Assembly (NCBI GenBank): GCA_017428805.1
Contig: JAFRQC010000113.1
Coordinates: 1-9,558, forward strand
Source: Prevotella sp.
Lineage (GTDB): Bacteria; Bacteroidota; Bacteroidia; Bacteroidales; Bacteroidaceae
DNA: 9,558 nt
Direction: 5' to 3'
In this document: one piece after another, positions 1 through 6,370 of the stretch
How the letters are laid out: every line of letters starts with the position of its first letter
How positions within the stretch are numbered: position 1 is the first letter of the stretch
Translations under genes and position numbers: made by a program
The notes under the pieces: generated by a model
The model's database searches: none
Seen by the model: only the letters and a program-made list of their open reading frames with translations
What the model was told of the DNA's origin: nothing

Positions 1-894
1 TTCATCATCAATGGCATCACCGTGCCCCTGCTCATCTCTCCCGATGGCTATATAAACATCGAGCGACGCTGGAAAAAGGGTGACGAACTGATCATCTGTT
101 TCGATATGGAGCCCCGCACCGTCCGTGCAAATAATAAGGTAGCTGCAGACCGTGGTATGATCAGCGTCGAACGCGGACCGCTGGTCTATTGTGCAGAGCA
201 TCCGGATAACAACTTCGATATTATGGGTGCCCTCATCAATCAGAATCCCCAGTTCCGCCTTGGCAAAAGTGAGATTGCAGGTACGCCGATACAGACACTC
301 ATCACCGATGCCCAGACGCTGAACTTCAACAAACAGGGCAAGCTTCAGGCTTCAGACCAGACACTCACGCTGATTCCCTACTACGCTTGGTGCCATCGCG
401 GCAGTGGCAAGATGCGCGTCTGGCTACCGCAGGATCTGAACGCCACAAATCCCTCACAGCCTGCTACCCTCGCCTCAGAGAGTAAGGTGAGCAGTTCTAC
501 GGAGCGGATGCCGGCCCTCTCGGCCATCAACGATCGTCTGGTGCCGAAGGACGAGAACGACCGCAGCGTGCCTTACACCCATTGGTGGCCGAAGAACGGC
601 ACTACAGAGTGGCTCGGCTATGAATTCCCTGCTGAGAGTACGGTTCAGAGTGCCACCGTCTATTGGTACGACGATGGTCCTTGGGGCGGATGCCGTGTGC
701 CGCAGTCGTGGCGCATCCTCTATCAGGATGCCCAGGGTCAGTGGCAACCCGTCAGTGGTGCCGACGACTATCCCACAGAAAAAGGCTCTGCCTGCACTGT
801 AAACTTCAACCCTGTCAAAACCAAGGCCATGCGACTGGAGATAGTCCTTCCCGATGATAACTCAGCGGGGCTGTTCGAGTGGATCGTTAAATAA
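1..894 (+). CDS. GH127/GH146-family glycoside hydrolase, C-terminal part (5' truncated by window edge)
   Basis: The reading frame is open from base 1 and ends at TAA 892-894, giving 297 residues of the C-terminal part of a larger protein; the real start lies outside the window. The motif RGPLVYCAE and the later PYYAWCHRGSGKMRVWLP are typical of the beta-sandwich region after the alpha/alpha barrel in GH127 (formerly DUF1680) enzymes, which remove L-arabinofuranose or related sugars from plant glycans. After a linker (about residues 155-180) the last 110 or so residues, with WLGYEFP, VYWYDDGPWGGCRVP and SWRILYQD, look like the discoidin-like beta-sandwich often appended to Bacteroidota members. 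The catalytic Cys/Glu and zinc ligands known for the family would be upstream, so activity and subfamily (GH127 or GH146) cannot be judged. No frameshift is seen. It faces the HAD/ATPase pair tail to tail with 25 bases between stops. Substrate is inferred from family only. Confidence 0.85.
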   Translation, partial: FIINGITVPLLISPDGYINIERRWKKGDELIICFDMEPRTVRANNKVAADRGMISVERGPLVYCAEHPDNNFDIMGALINQNPQFRLGKSEIAGTPIQTLITDAQTLNFNKQGKLQASDQTLTLIPYYAWCHRGSGKMRVWLPQDLNATNPSQPATLASESKVSSSTERMPALSAINDRLVPKDENDRSVPYTHWWPKNGTTEWLGYEFPAESTVQSATVYWYDDGPWGGCRVPQSWRILYQDAQGQWQPVSGADDYPTEKGSACTVNFNPVKTKAMRLEIVLPDDNSAGLFEWIVK

Positions 895-919
895 TATGAT
901 GACATGAGCAATTTGAATC

Positions 920-1582
920 TTACTCATAATCGTATTTGTTGGCTGGTGAATTAACGATTTGCAATAGGTCGGTAATGGGCCCTGTCCAGTCGGCATTGTT
1001 TTCTATGAACAGGGTTTGGATGCCGAGTGCCTGTGCGGCCTCGATGTTCTTGCGCCCGTCATCAATGAAGAGCGTCTCCTGGGCTGTGGACTGCTGACCA
1101 TCGAGCATGACCTTGAATATTTCGGCTGACGGCTTCATCAGTTTGCATTGATAGCTGAGGTAGAGGTGGTCGAAATAGTAATCAATGGCGTGTCCGTTAC
1201 CATCAAACTCGGTACTCATTGCCCATTGCATCATGTAGGGGTTGGTATTTGAGAGCAGACATACCTTGTAACCCATTTGGCGCAAGCGCAATAACATTTG
1301 CAGATTTCTTTGTGGCACATCTTCAACGTAACTGTGCCAGGCATACATACACTCATCGTATGTAATCTCCCTGCCTATCATACGGCTTAACTCCAAACGG
1401 AATTCTTCAGGCGTCATCAAGCCTTTTTCCAAATCACCAAAAATACCTTGCTGACAGAAGGCATCCAAATGTTTGTGGGCTTCATGAAGTCCGATTTCTT
1501 CGAATCGTTTTACGGCCTTCTCGTAACTCAAGGCAATCACCACGCCGCCTAAATCAAATGCGATGTTCTTTATCTTATTCAT
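920..1582 (-). CDS. HAD-superfamily hydrolase, YihX-like sugar-phosphate phosphatase
   Basis: The 220-residue protein has the HAD core motifs in order: motif I FDLGGVV with nucleophile Asp10, motif II LLSNTN with Ser111, motif III Lys150 (in LMKPSAEIF), and motif IV FIDDGRKNIEAA with Asp174/Asp175. The helical cap sits between motifs I and II (about residues 18-95), as in subfamily IA. The residue two after the nucleophile is Gly (DLG) rather than the usual Asp. As I recall, E. coli YihX, a glucose-1-phosphate phosphatase, shares this DLG pattern and the SNTN motif, so this is not a sign of inactivity. It should be a soluble cytoplasmic phosphatase acting on a small phosphorylated metabolite, possibly a sugar phosphate; the substrate is not readable from sequence. 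ATG 1580-1582 lies inside the end of the ATPase gene (8-base overlap), so the two are probably translated from one mRNA. No terminator is obvious in the 25 bases before the convergent GH127 stop. Confidence 0.87.
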   Translation of the reverse strand: MNKIKNIAFDLGGVVIALSYEKAVKRFEEIGLHEAHKHLDAFCQQGIFGDLEKGLMTPEEFRLELSRMIGREITYDECMYAWHSYVEDVPQRNLQMLLRLRQMGYKVCLLSNTNPYMMQWAMSTEFDGNGHAIDYYFDHLYLSYQCKLMKPSAEIFKVMLDGQQSTAQETLFIDDGRKNIEAAQALGIQTLFIENNADWTGPITDLLQIVNSPANKYDYE

Positions 1583-2699
1583 ATTTCTTATTGAACCACA
1601 TCATGAATACAGGGTCTTCTAAATAGACACCGTCTTGGTCTGTTTCTATCAGTTCTCTGTCAAGCAAACTATCCTTGATACGAGCGATGTTTGATTTGCT
1701 TCCAAAATTGTATTCTTCCATAACTGCTTTGCTTCCAAAGTCAGTATGTACCCCATTGCATACGGCACGCAGGAAATTTAGTTGATAGGAGGTCAGCCCC
1801 TGAAGTTGCTCCTGGAAAAGTCCTGAACATTGAGCCATCAGAGCCTCTATGCCATTCTTGAAATCTTGTTCTGTTGCCTCATTCTCAGTTTCAGCCAATA
1901 CGTTCCAAGCCAATTGCTGAACGTATGAAGAGTAATTCTCTACCGTCTCGCAGATGCGTTTTGCTAGGTCTTTAGATATTTTCTTTCCCTGATGTTCAAA
2001 GCGCGATAGGATGAACGGGACCCAGTTTTCAGTAGAAATCTTCTCCAGATACATCATCTCACCAAACTGATAAAATGGCATTTTCCTGTTTTGGAACAGT
2101 TTGGTCATCAAGTGTTTCTTGCTTCCAAACAAACAATATGAAACATGTTGCTGGTGCTGCCATACGCTGCGAAGACGCTTCTGGACTGTTACGGAATCAG
2201 GGAATTCGCCTATCTGCTGGAATTCATCGATACATACCACAATATGTTTGTCTTGCTCCTGGGCAATCAATTCAGGCAGTTGCAATATTTCTTCGGGCTG
2301 ATAGTTCTGGGGCGTGATACCAAGCGAGAGAGAAAAGTCTGACATTGGCTCCGGCGAAAAGGAAATCTTCGGGGTGAGTCTCACCAGAAACCGCTTGATG
2401 TTTTCAATAATTTGTTCTGATTTCGAAGCGGTCTCTTTCATAAGGACGGTTGCAAAACGATTATAGAAATCATACTCGCTGCGACAATCATAGACGTCCA
2501 TATACACCACCTTTATCTCCGGATTGGTGATTTCCGACTTTACCTTTTTCACTATTGAACTTTTACCCATCCTGCGAGGGGAAATCAGAATGACGTTGAT
2601 GCCGTTCTCAAAGTCCAGCTTCAGCCGTTTGGTCTCCTTTACCCTGTCGGTAAAGTTCGCGCCCTCTACAGACATTCCATATACAAATGCTCTTTCCAT
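1575..2699 (-). CDS. AAA/STAND-like P-loop ATPase with C-terminal winged-helix-like region
   Basis: The 374-residue protein begins with the segment typical of this Bacteroidota/archaeal ATPase group (YGMSVEGANFTDR, residues 8-19). It has a Walker A loop SPRRMGKSS (40-48), a Walker B strand IVVCIDEF (153-160), and a conserved stretch after it, LFGSKKHLM followed by FYQFGEMMYLEKIS. This fits the ATPase_2/AAA families (PF01637-like) related to STAND NTPases. The last 73 or so residues (302-374) resemble a winged helix, with SKSNIARIKDSLLDRELI a plausible recognition helix and a following beta-wing. No nuclease domain is fused, although some relatives carry one. No signal peptide or membrane segment is seen, so it is probably cytoplasmic. 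Biological roles in this family are poorly known and I cannot assign one. It has its own promoter with a large palindrome on it and overlaps the HAD gene by 8 bases. Base composition looks lower in G+C than the glycan operon: a hand count of one 60-base line here gave 25 G/C against 36 in a line of susD. Confidence 0.85.
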   Translation of the reverse strand: MERAFVYGMSVEGANFTDRVKETKRLKLDFENGINVILISPRRMGKSSIVKKVKSEITNPEIKVVYMDVYDCRSEYDFYNRFATVLMKETASKSEQIIENIKRFLVRLTPKISFSPEPMSDFSLSLGITPQNYQPEEILQLPELIAQEQDKHIVVCIDEFQQIGEFPDSVTVQKRLRSVWQHQQHVSYCLFGSKKHLMTKLFQNRKMPFYQFGEMMYLEKISTENWVPFILSRFEHQGKKISKDLAKRICETVENYSSYVQQLAWNVLAETENEATEQDFKNGIEALMAQCSGLFQEQLQGLTSYQLNFLRAVCNGVHTDFGSKAVMEEYNFGSKSNIARIKDSLLDRELIETDQDGVYLEDPVFMMWFNKKYE

Positions 2700-2726
2700 C
2701 GTGCAGTTCTTTTACGCTTTTGCGTG

Positions 2727-2757
2727 CAAATGTACGCATTATTTTTGAAGTACACAA
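2727..2757 (-). promoter_or_regulatory. Bacteroidota-type promoter for the ATPase-HAD pair
   Basis: Read on the minus strand, TACATTTG (2734 to 2727) matches the Bacteroidota -7 consensus TAnnTTTG exactly. A TTG (2757 to 2755) lies 20 bases upstream, matching the -33 element at normal spacing. Transcription would start near 2720, leaving a leader of about 20 bases before ATG 2697-2699. The leader has only a weak purine run (AAAAGAA), which is usual in this phylum. The -33 element falls inside one arm of the 35-bp palindrome, so binding there should affect initiation. The start site is inferred. Confidence 0.7.
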
Positions 2758-2783
2758 GTATGTGGACCACAAACTTGTGTACT
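2749..2783. promoter_or_regulatory. 35-bp near-perfect palindrome overlapping the ATPase promoter (candidate operator)
   Basis: The sequence reads AGTACACAAGT, A, TGTGG, A, CCACA, A, ACTTGTGTACT. I checked 17 opposing pairs around the centre at 2766; 16 are complementary and only 2760/2772 (A against A) fails. The outer 11-bp arms and inner 5-bp arms are each perfect. The promoter-proximal arm contains the -33 TTG of the ATPase promoter, so that promoter does not transcribe the palindrome, which favours a protein-binding site over an RNA hairpin. The binding protein is unknown; the winged-helix-like end of the ATPase is one candidate. Confidence 0.7.
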
Positions 2784-2874
2784 AAGTAGAATTTTAACTT
2801 TTCAGTACTTATCTGGCGACATGTTTTAAGGTGACTTGGGCGGTTTGTCGCCTGACAGGAGAATGATAAATGCT

Positions 2875-2906
2875 ATATAGGACTCGCAGGGATGCGAGTC
2901 CTATAT
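2875..2906 (-). terminator. Stem-loop, probable terminator of the SusC/SusD/DUF4960 operon
   Basis: Fourteen bases (2875-2888) pair perfectly with 2893-2906 around a 4-base loop (GGGA on the plus strand). The hairpin starts 29 bases past the TAA of the DUF4960 gene and lies between it and the ATPase promoter, as expected for an operon end. The base of the stem is A/T-rich and the bases after it on the minus strand (AGCATTTATCATTC) have only scattered T, so it is not a textbook intrinsic terminator. Another structured RNA element cannot be excluded. Confidence 0.55.
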
Positions 2907-2934
2907 GCGTTATGAGGGTTATCCTAATGATTTC

Positions 2935-4506
2935 TTAGATGGACATCAGATACTGTATACTGTTCGTGGCCAGTTTCAGGATATTACCCTGGCAAGAGTT
3001 GTTCTTGGGGTTGGCACTCTTATCGGGCGTGCCGTCTTCGTTCTTCATCGAGAACTCGCAACCTCCATTACCGATACAGAGGACGGTGCCAGCACCTGCC
3101 TGGAATCCTTCGGGAGCCATCGGAGCGGCCTTGGCCTCCCAGATGTTGAGCTGAGAAACCCAATTGACCTGTGAATCCCATGTGCCGAGCGGGTAGATGC
3201 CGAACTCTTCTGTCACAACGTTGTAGCACTCTTCTGTGGTGTTGTCAAGACCGGTCAGCTTGGCGGGGATGTCGAAGAACAGGCAGTTGTGGTCTTCTGT
3301 CCATCCGGCTCCCTTCATGGCAATGGCCTTGAAGCAGTTGTCGTTCAGTTTCTCGGTCTCGATGCCGGCATAGATGGGATGGGTGCTGAGATCCTTCGAG
3401 AAGGAACCAGTGTTCAGACATACGCCCATCTTCCAGACATCGCCGTTAGGACCGCCGACACCACAGCCAAAGGCATTGCCCACGCCACGGAGTACCGATG
3501 TGGCAAGGCGGTTGATGGTGCCGATATAGGGTACGGCGTGCGACCATAGCAGCAGGTTGCCACCGTTCTTCACATACTGCTCGATACAGGGAGCGGCATT
3601 CATGGCGACTTCGGAGAAGTTCCAGATGTCGTCGGCATTGCCGGTCTCGATGTCGCGCAGCCAGAAGAGCATGCGATAGTCAGCGATGTCGTCGACGGTG
3701 TTGATATTGCCGAAGTAAACGTATTCGCCCTTCGGGTAGTTCTCCTGGAACCACAGCCAAGCTGAGGCCTCATCGTCATCGCCGTTGGCAACAAGCTCCT
3801 CAGGTGTGGCATATTCTGACAGGAAAGCAGGAATCTTTCCGCCGACCTTTCCGGAACCATAGATAGGCAGTGCCCTACCCTCGCTGTTCTGTGCGATCAG
3901 CGTGGCCTCCCAACGTTCCTTCATAGCCACATTCTTCAGCAGATAAGAAGTGCCGTTCACGGTCTCTTCAATCACTCTGCTACCATCGCCATTCACCAGT
4001 TTCAGAATATATGACGTAGCATCGCTGCTGGCTGTCCATGTAACCTGCATGTCGCGCTGGTCGTCGCTGATGTCAATCTGCTCAAACTTCAGATCGCTTG
4101 GAGACGATGCACCGGGACGTGTGTAGCTGGTCATCACGCCATTCGAGAGCGCATCATTGTTGGCATATTTAAAGAGGAACTCATAGAGCTGATTGGTCTC
4201 CAGATTCTTCAGTGTGAACGAACCGGAGGGGCACGGTGTGAGACCCTGCATCTGGGTGCCGTTCTTGTAGACGGCCACCTCCATGGTAGCACCCTGGCTG
4301 CTTTGCGGCCACGTCAGCGTATAGTCGTAATTGTTGTCGCCACTGGGTGTGCCGGTGATCATGGTTGCATCGGGGCTGGCTACTTGCATGGCGCCGGAAC
4401 CCGGAAGGTCTCTGTCCTGACAAGAGGTGAGAAGCCCCCCTCCAACTCCCCCAAGGGGGAGAGCAGTTACTAGATAAACTGCGATTTTGATGATATTCTG
4501 TTTCAT
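2935..4506 (-). CDS. DUF4960-type surface lipoprotein, probable surface glycan-binding protein (third gene of the Sus operon)
   Basis: The 523-residue protein starts with a lipoprotein signal: basic N-terminus, hydrophobic core and lipobox LTSC with Cys29, followed by the acidic QDRD expected of a Bacteroidota surface-export signal. Two beta-rich, fibronectin-III-like segments follow (about 42-132 and 135-225), the second containing MQVTWTASSDATSYILKLVNG. The C-terminal part (about 228-523, including FWLRDIETG, YVKNGGNLLLWSHAVPYIG and a late CIGNGGCEFS) has the size and look of DUF4960, perhaps with a ThuA/glutamine-amidotransferase-like fold. From memory, the levan-locus protein BT1761 of B. 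thetaiotaomicron is of this type and also follows SusD. The inferred role is holding polysaccharide at the cell surface for SusC/SusD; no catalytic motif is recognised. It follows susD by 78 bases, and a stem-loop follows its stop. Oddly, most of the signal-peptide core comes from a G/C-rich repeat (4426-4464). The start ATG 4504-4506 is the only one that keeps the signal intact. Confidence 0.8.
   Translation of the reverse strand: MKQNIIKIAVYLVTALPLGGVGGGLLTSCQDRDLPGSGAMQVASPDATMITGTPSGDNNYDYTLTWPQSSQGATMEVAVYKNGTQMQGLTPCPSGSFTLKNLETNQLYEFLFKYANNDALSNGVMTSYTRPGASSPSDLKFEQIDISDDQRDMQVTWTASSDATSYILKLVNGDGSRVIEETVNGTSYLLKNVAMKERWEATLIAQNSEGRALPIYGSGKVGGKIPAFLSEYATPEELVANGDDDEASAWLWFQENYPKGEYVYFGNINTVDDIADYRMLFWLRDIETGNADDIWNFSEVAMNAAPCIEQYVKNGGNLLLWSHAVPYIGTINRLATSVLRGVGNAFGCGVGGPNGDVWKMGVCLNTGSFSKDLSTHPIYAGIETEKLNDNCFKAIAMKGAGWTEDHNCLFFDIPAKLTGLDNTTEECYNVVTEEFGIYPLGTWDSQVNWVSQLNIWEAKAAPMAPEGFQAGAGTVLCIGNGGCEFSMKNEDGTPDKSANPKNNSCQGNILKLATNSIQYLMSI
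4426..4464 (-). repeat. G/C-rich palindromic repeat inside the lipoprotein signal peptide (copy 1)
   Basis: On the plus strand CTCCCCC (4446-4452) and GGGGGAG (4455-4461) pair around AA, with a further C run (4435-4440) ending the unit. Read on the minus strand the unit ends GGGGGGCTTCTCAC. It resembles dispersed repeats I associate with Prevotella-like genomes. It covers codons 15-27 of the DUF4960 lipoprotein and encodes ALPLGGVGGGLLT in frame, just before the lipobox Cys. Copy 2 lies at 4545-4584 in the other orientation. Confidence 0.6.
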
Positions 4507-4544
4507 ATTCGTATTCTTTATTATTAATGACTTTGTGTATTCAT

Positions 4545-4584
4545 TCCCTTCCCTTTTAAGGGAGGGTCAGGGAGAGGTCTTCTC
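4545..4584 (+). repeat. Palindromic repeat between susD and the DUF4960 gene (copy 2)
   Basis: TCCCTT (4550-4555) and AAGGGA (4558-4563) pair around TT, followed by GGGTCAGGGAGAGG and CTTCTC. The order (C-rich arm, G-rich arm, G-rich tail, CTTCTC) matches copy 1 when copy 1 is read on the minus strand, so the two are diverged, oppositely oriented members of one family. The element ends directly against the susD stop codon (4585-4587) and takes up half of the 78-base gap. It might act as a hairpin in the mRNA between the two genes; that is inference. Confidence 0.55.
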
Positions 4585-6330
4585 TTAATATCCTTTGTTC
4601 TGATGATAGAGTCCCTGCACGTAGTTCATCTGGTTGGATGCGATGGGGAAGTATTCGTTCTTGCCAGCTGTGAAGAAGGCATCCTTGTAATACAGAGCGT
4701 AAGTCTGGCTGTCGTACTCATCGGTCTTCTCCGTCTCGAAGTACTTATTGAGCGTGGTGGAGAGCAGTCCCCAACGACGCAGGTCGAAGAAGCGGTGGCC
4801 TTCCATGGCCAGCTCTACGCGACGCTCCCAGCGCAGGGCCTTGCGGGCATCGTCCTGTGAGGCAAAGGAGCCGTAGAGGCTGATGTCACACTGGTCTTTG
4901 GCATAGCCGATGAGCGAAGTGGCGCTGATGTCTTTCTTGGCACGGGAACGGATGTCGTTGATGATCTGCAGAGCCTCGCCGTTCAGGTCGCCCTTCTCAA
5001 TCAGAGCCTCAGCACGCATCAGCATCACGTCGGTATAGCGCAGTACGTAGTCGTTCACGCCGAAGGCCTGCCAGGGCATGTCGTAGTCCTCACCCTTCGA
5101 GCGCTGGGGAACCTCCTTCATCGAGCAGTAGTAACCGTAGGTGTTAGGGGTACGGCTGTTTGCCTTTGTCAGCGTGTACTGTGCCTCATACTTATAAGGA
5201 TAGGTGGGCATACCTACGGTGTGGAACAGACGGGGATCGTACTTATACTTGGTGTCGGCACCGTTGATCAGGATGGCGTTGTGGTCTTCGTCAAAGTTGT
5301 CCATCGGCAGACCATTGCGGGTCTTAAAGGCATTGACCAGGTTCTGTGAAGGCTTGTGGAAATCCCATCCGCAAGACCAGATGCCCCAGACACCGTTCAG
5401 CATGTTCGACCAGTTGGCACGTCCGAATTTCGTTCCGTCGTCAGCCCTGTTGGAGTGCTGCACGGCAAAGATGCTCTCGCAGGAGTTGGCATAGTCCTGC
5501 AGGAAGATGTGTCCGTAGGTGTCGAGATAATCGTAGGGTGAGTTCTTTACAACCTCGGTATATTCGATGACCTTCTGGATCTTCGCCTGGTCAACGTGGC
5601 TGTAACCGGTGTTGGCCTCATAGCCATCACCGTAAGCCCAGTTCAGGTAGCACTTGGCGAGATAGGCAGCGGCAGCCACCTTGTGAGCGCGCCCCGTGGT
5701 GCCGGGAGCAGCCTCAGCCAGATTCTCGTAGGCAAACTGGAAGTCGTCGATGATCTGCTGCATGATCTGGTCGTGAGAACTCTGGGGGCAAGCCTCGATG
5801 TCGGCATTCGACATACCTTCGGTGATGAAGGGCACTTCGTACCACATCTGCTGCAACTTGTAATAGAAGTGGGCACGGAGGAATCGCACCTCGGCCATGA
5901 GCTGTTTGTTGGTGGGAGCGCCGTCTGCACCGGTCAGCGACTCGATGGCACGGTTGCAGCGAGAGATGGAGCTGTAGAGCTGATACCACAGTTCGTCGAA
6001 CTCACCACGGTCAGGCTGCAGGGTAGTAAAGATCTCCATGGGGTGATAGCCGGTGTCGTTCTCACCAGAACCGCCCTTCAGGCAGTCGTCGGCACTCATA
6101 TCGCCATATGGCCAGAGATTAAACGGATAGGAATACCAGTCGTCGCCCAGTTTGGCATAGGCTGCAGTAACCAGTTTGTCGGGGCTTGAAAATGCTGTCT
6201 CTTCGTCCAGCGTACCCTGTGGCTTCACATCATCAACGGTGCAAGCCGTGAAGGAGAGAAGGAGAGAAGGAGTAAGGAGTAAGTAGAATGCTCCTGCCAA
6301 CACCTTATTGTATATATTATTCTTTTTCAT
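4585..6330 (-). CDS. susD: SusD/RagB-family outer-membrane glycan-binding lipoprotein
   Basis: The 581-residue protein carries a lipoprotein signal (residues 1-30, Cys30 in FTAC) followed by TVDD, consistent with surface export. The N-terminal region has the usual SusD layout: a short conserved stretch after the signal (TLDEETAFSSPDKLVTAAYA), helix-rich TPR-like segments, and the hallmark RFLRAHFYYKLQQMW (149-163). The C-terminal half ends with WERRVELAMEGHRFFDLRRWG (501-521) and the late YFPIASNQM, both typical of the family. SusD caps the SusC barrel and binds glycan outside the cell; specificity cannot be read from sequence. It follows susC by 40 bases, with no separate promoter seen. Two oddities stand out. 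Residues 16-27 of the signal peptide are encoded by an 8-bp tandem repeat, and the lipobox has Phe at -3 where Leu/Val/Ile is usual. The symbol denotes the family, not orthology to the starch protein. Confidence 0.95.
   Translation of the reverse strand: MKKNNIYNKVLAGAFYLLLTPSLLLSFTACTVDDVKPQGTLDEETAFSSPDKLVTAAYAKLGDDWYSYPFNLWPYGDMSADDCLKGGSGENDTGYHPMEIFTTLQPDRGEFDELWYQLYSSISRCNRAIESLTGADGAPTNKQLMAEVRFLRAHFYYKLQQMWYEVPFITEGMSNADIEACPQSSHDQIMQQIIDDFQFAYENLAEAAPGTTGRAHKVAAAAYLAKCYLNWAYGDGYEANTGYSHVDQAKIQKVIEYTEVVKNSPYDYLDTYGHIFLQDYANSCESIFAVQHSNRADDGTKFGRANWSNMLNGVWGIWSCGWDFHKPSQNLVNAFKTRNGLPMDNFDEDHNAILINGADTKYKYDPRLFHTVGMPTYPYKYEAQYTLTKANSRTPNTYGYYCSMKEVPQRSKGEDYDMPWQAFGVNDYVLRYTDVMLMRAEALIEKGDLNGEALQIINDIRSRAKKDISATSLIGYAKDQCDISLYGSFASQDDARKALRWERRVELAMEGHRFFDLRRWGLLSTTLNKYFETEKTDEYDSQTYALYYKDAFFTAGKNEYFPIASNQMNYVQGLYHQNKGY
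6250..6284 (-). repeat. 8-bp tandem repeat within the susD signal-peptide coding region
   Basis: The plus strand reads GAAGGAGA (6250-6257), GAAGGAGA (6258-6265), GAAGGAGT (6266-6273), AAGGAGT (6274-6280), then AAGT. It encodes residues 16-27 of SusD (YLLLTPSLLLSF), nearly all of the hydrophobic core. As the unit is not a multiple of three, gain or loss of one copy would shift the frame. Only about four imperfect copies are present, so slippage would be rare. Confidence 0.7.
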
Positions 6331-6370
6331 AACTCTTTTACTTTTTTACCTTTTTACTTTTTTACCTTTA
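6331..6370 (-). repeat. Purine-rich tandem repeat filling the susC-susD gap
   Basis: On the mRNA strand the whole 40-base gap is purine-rich apart from T at regular intervals, with two 16-base copies beginning GGTAAAAAAGTAAAA and differing only in the last base (A or G). It stands directly before the susD ATG, where an unstructured A-rich leader would favour ribosome loading in this phylum. A regulatory role is inferred; the repetition is seen directly. Confidence 0.6.

Noticed and set aside
475..747. 90-codon open frame antisense to the GH127 gene
   Set aside because: It lies wholly inside a well-supported coding region and its residues look like a frame shadow, rich in Arg, Pro and Thr.
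895..919. Possible shared terminator between the convergent GH127 and HAD genes
   Set aside because: No convincing inverted repeat or T run is present in these 25 bases.
920..1582. Inactive HAD enzyme, because Asp at nucleophile +2 is Gly
   Set aside because: The same DLG pattern is, as I recall, present in the active phosphatase YihX, and the other motif residues are intact.
1690..1740. Repeated TTTGCTTCCAAA-like motif in the ATPase gene (also near 2125)
   Set aside because: It encodes the residues FGSK, which recur in the protein; the similarity follows from codon choice, and no regular array is formed.
1575..2699. ATPase as a known anti-phage defence gene
   Set aside because: No fused nuclease, toxin or TIR domain and no known defence partner is present; the P-loop fold alone does not support this call.
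2717..2747. Possible plus-strand promoter, TATTTTTG at 2740-2747 with TTG at 2720-2722
   Set aside because: The spacer is only 17 bases and no plus-strand gene follows; transcription would run antisense into the DUF4960 gene.
2815..2852. 7-bp inverted repeat GGCGACA / TGTCGCC with a 24-base loop
   Set aside because: The arms are short and the loop long, so it could be chance; it adds nothing beyond the two strong palindromes beside it.
5596..6189. Long open frame (197 codons) on the plus strand, antisense to susD
   Set aside because: It mirrors the codon pattern of susD, has no recognisable domain or promoter, and the minus-strand protein is clearly real.
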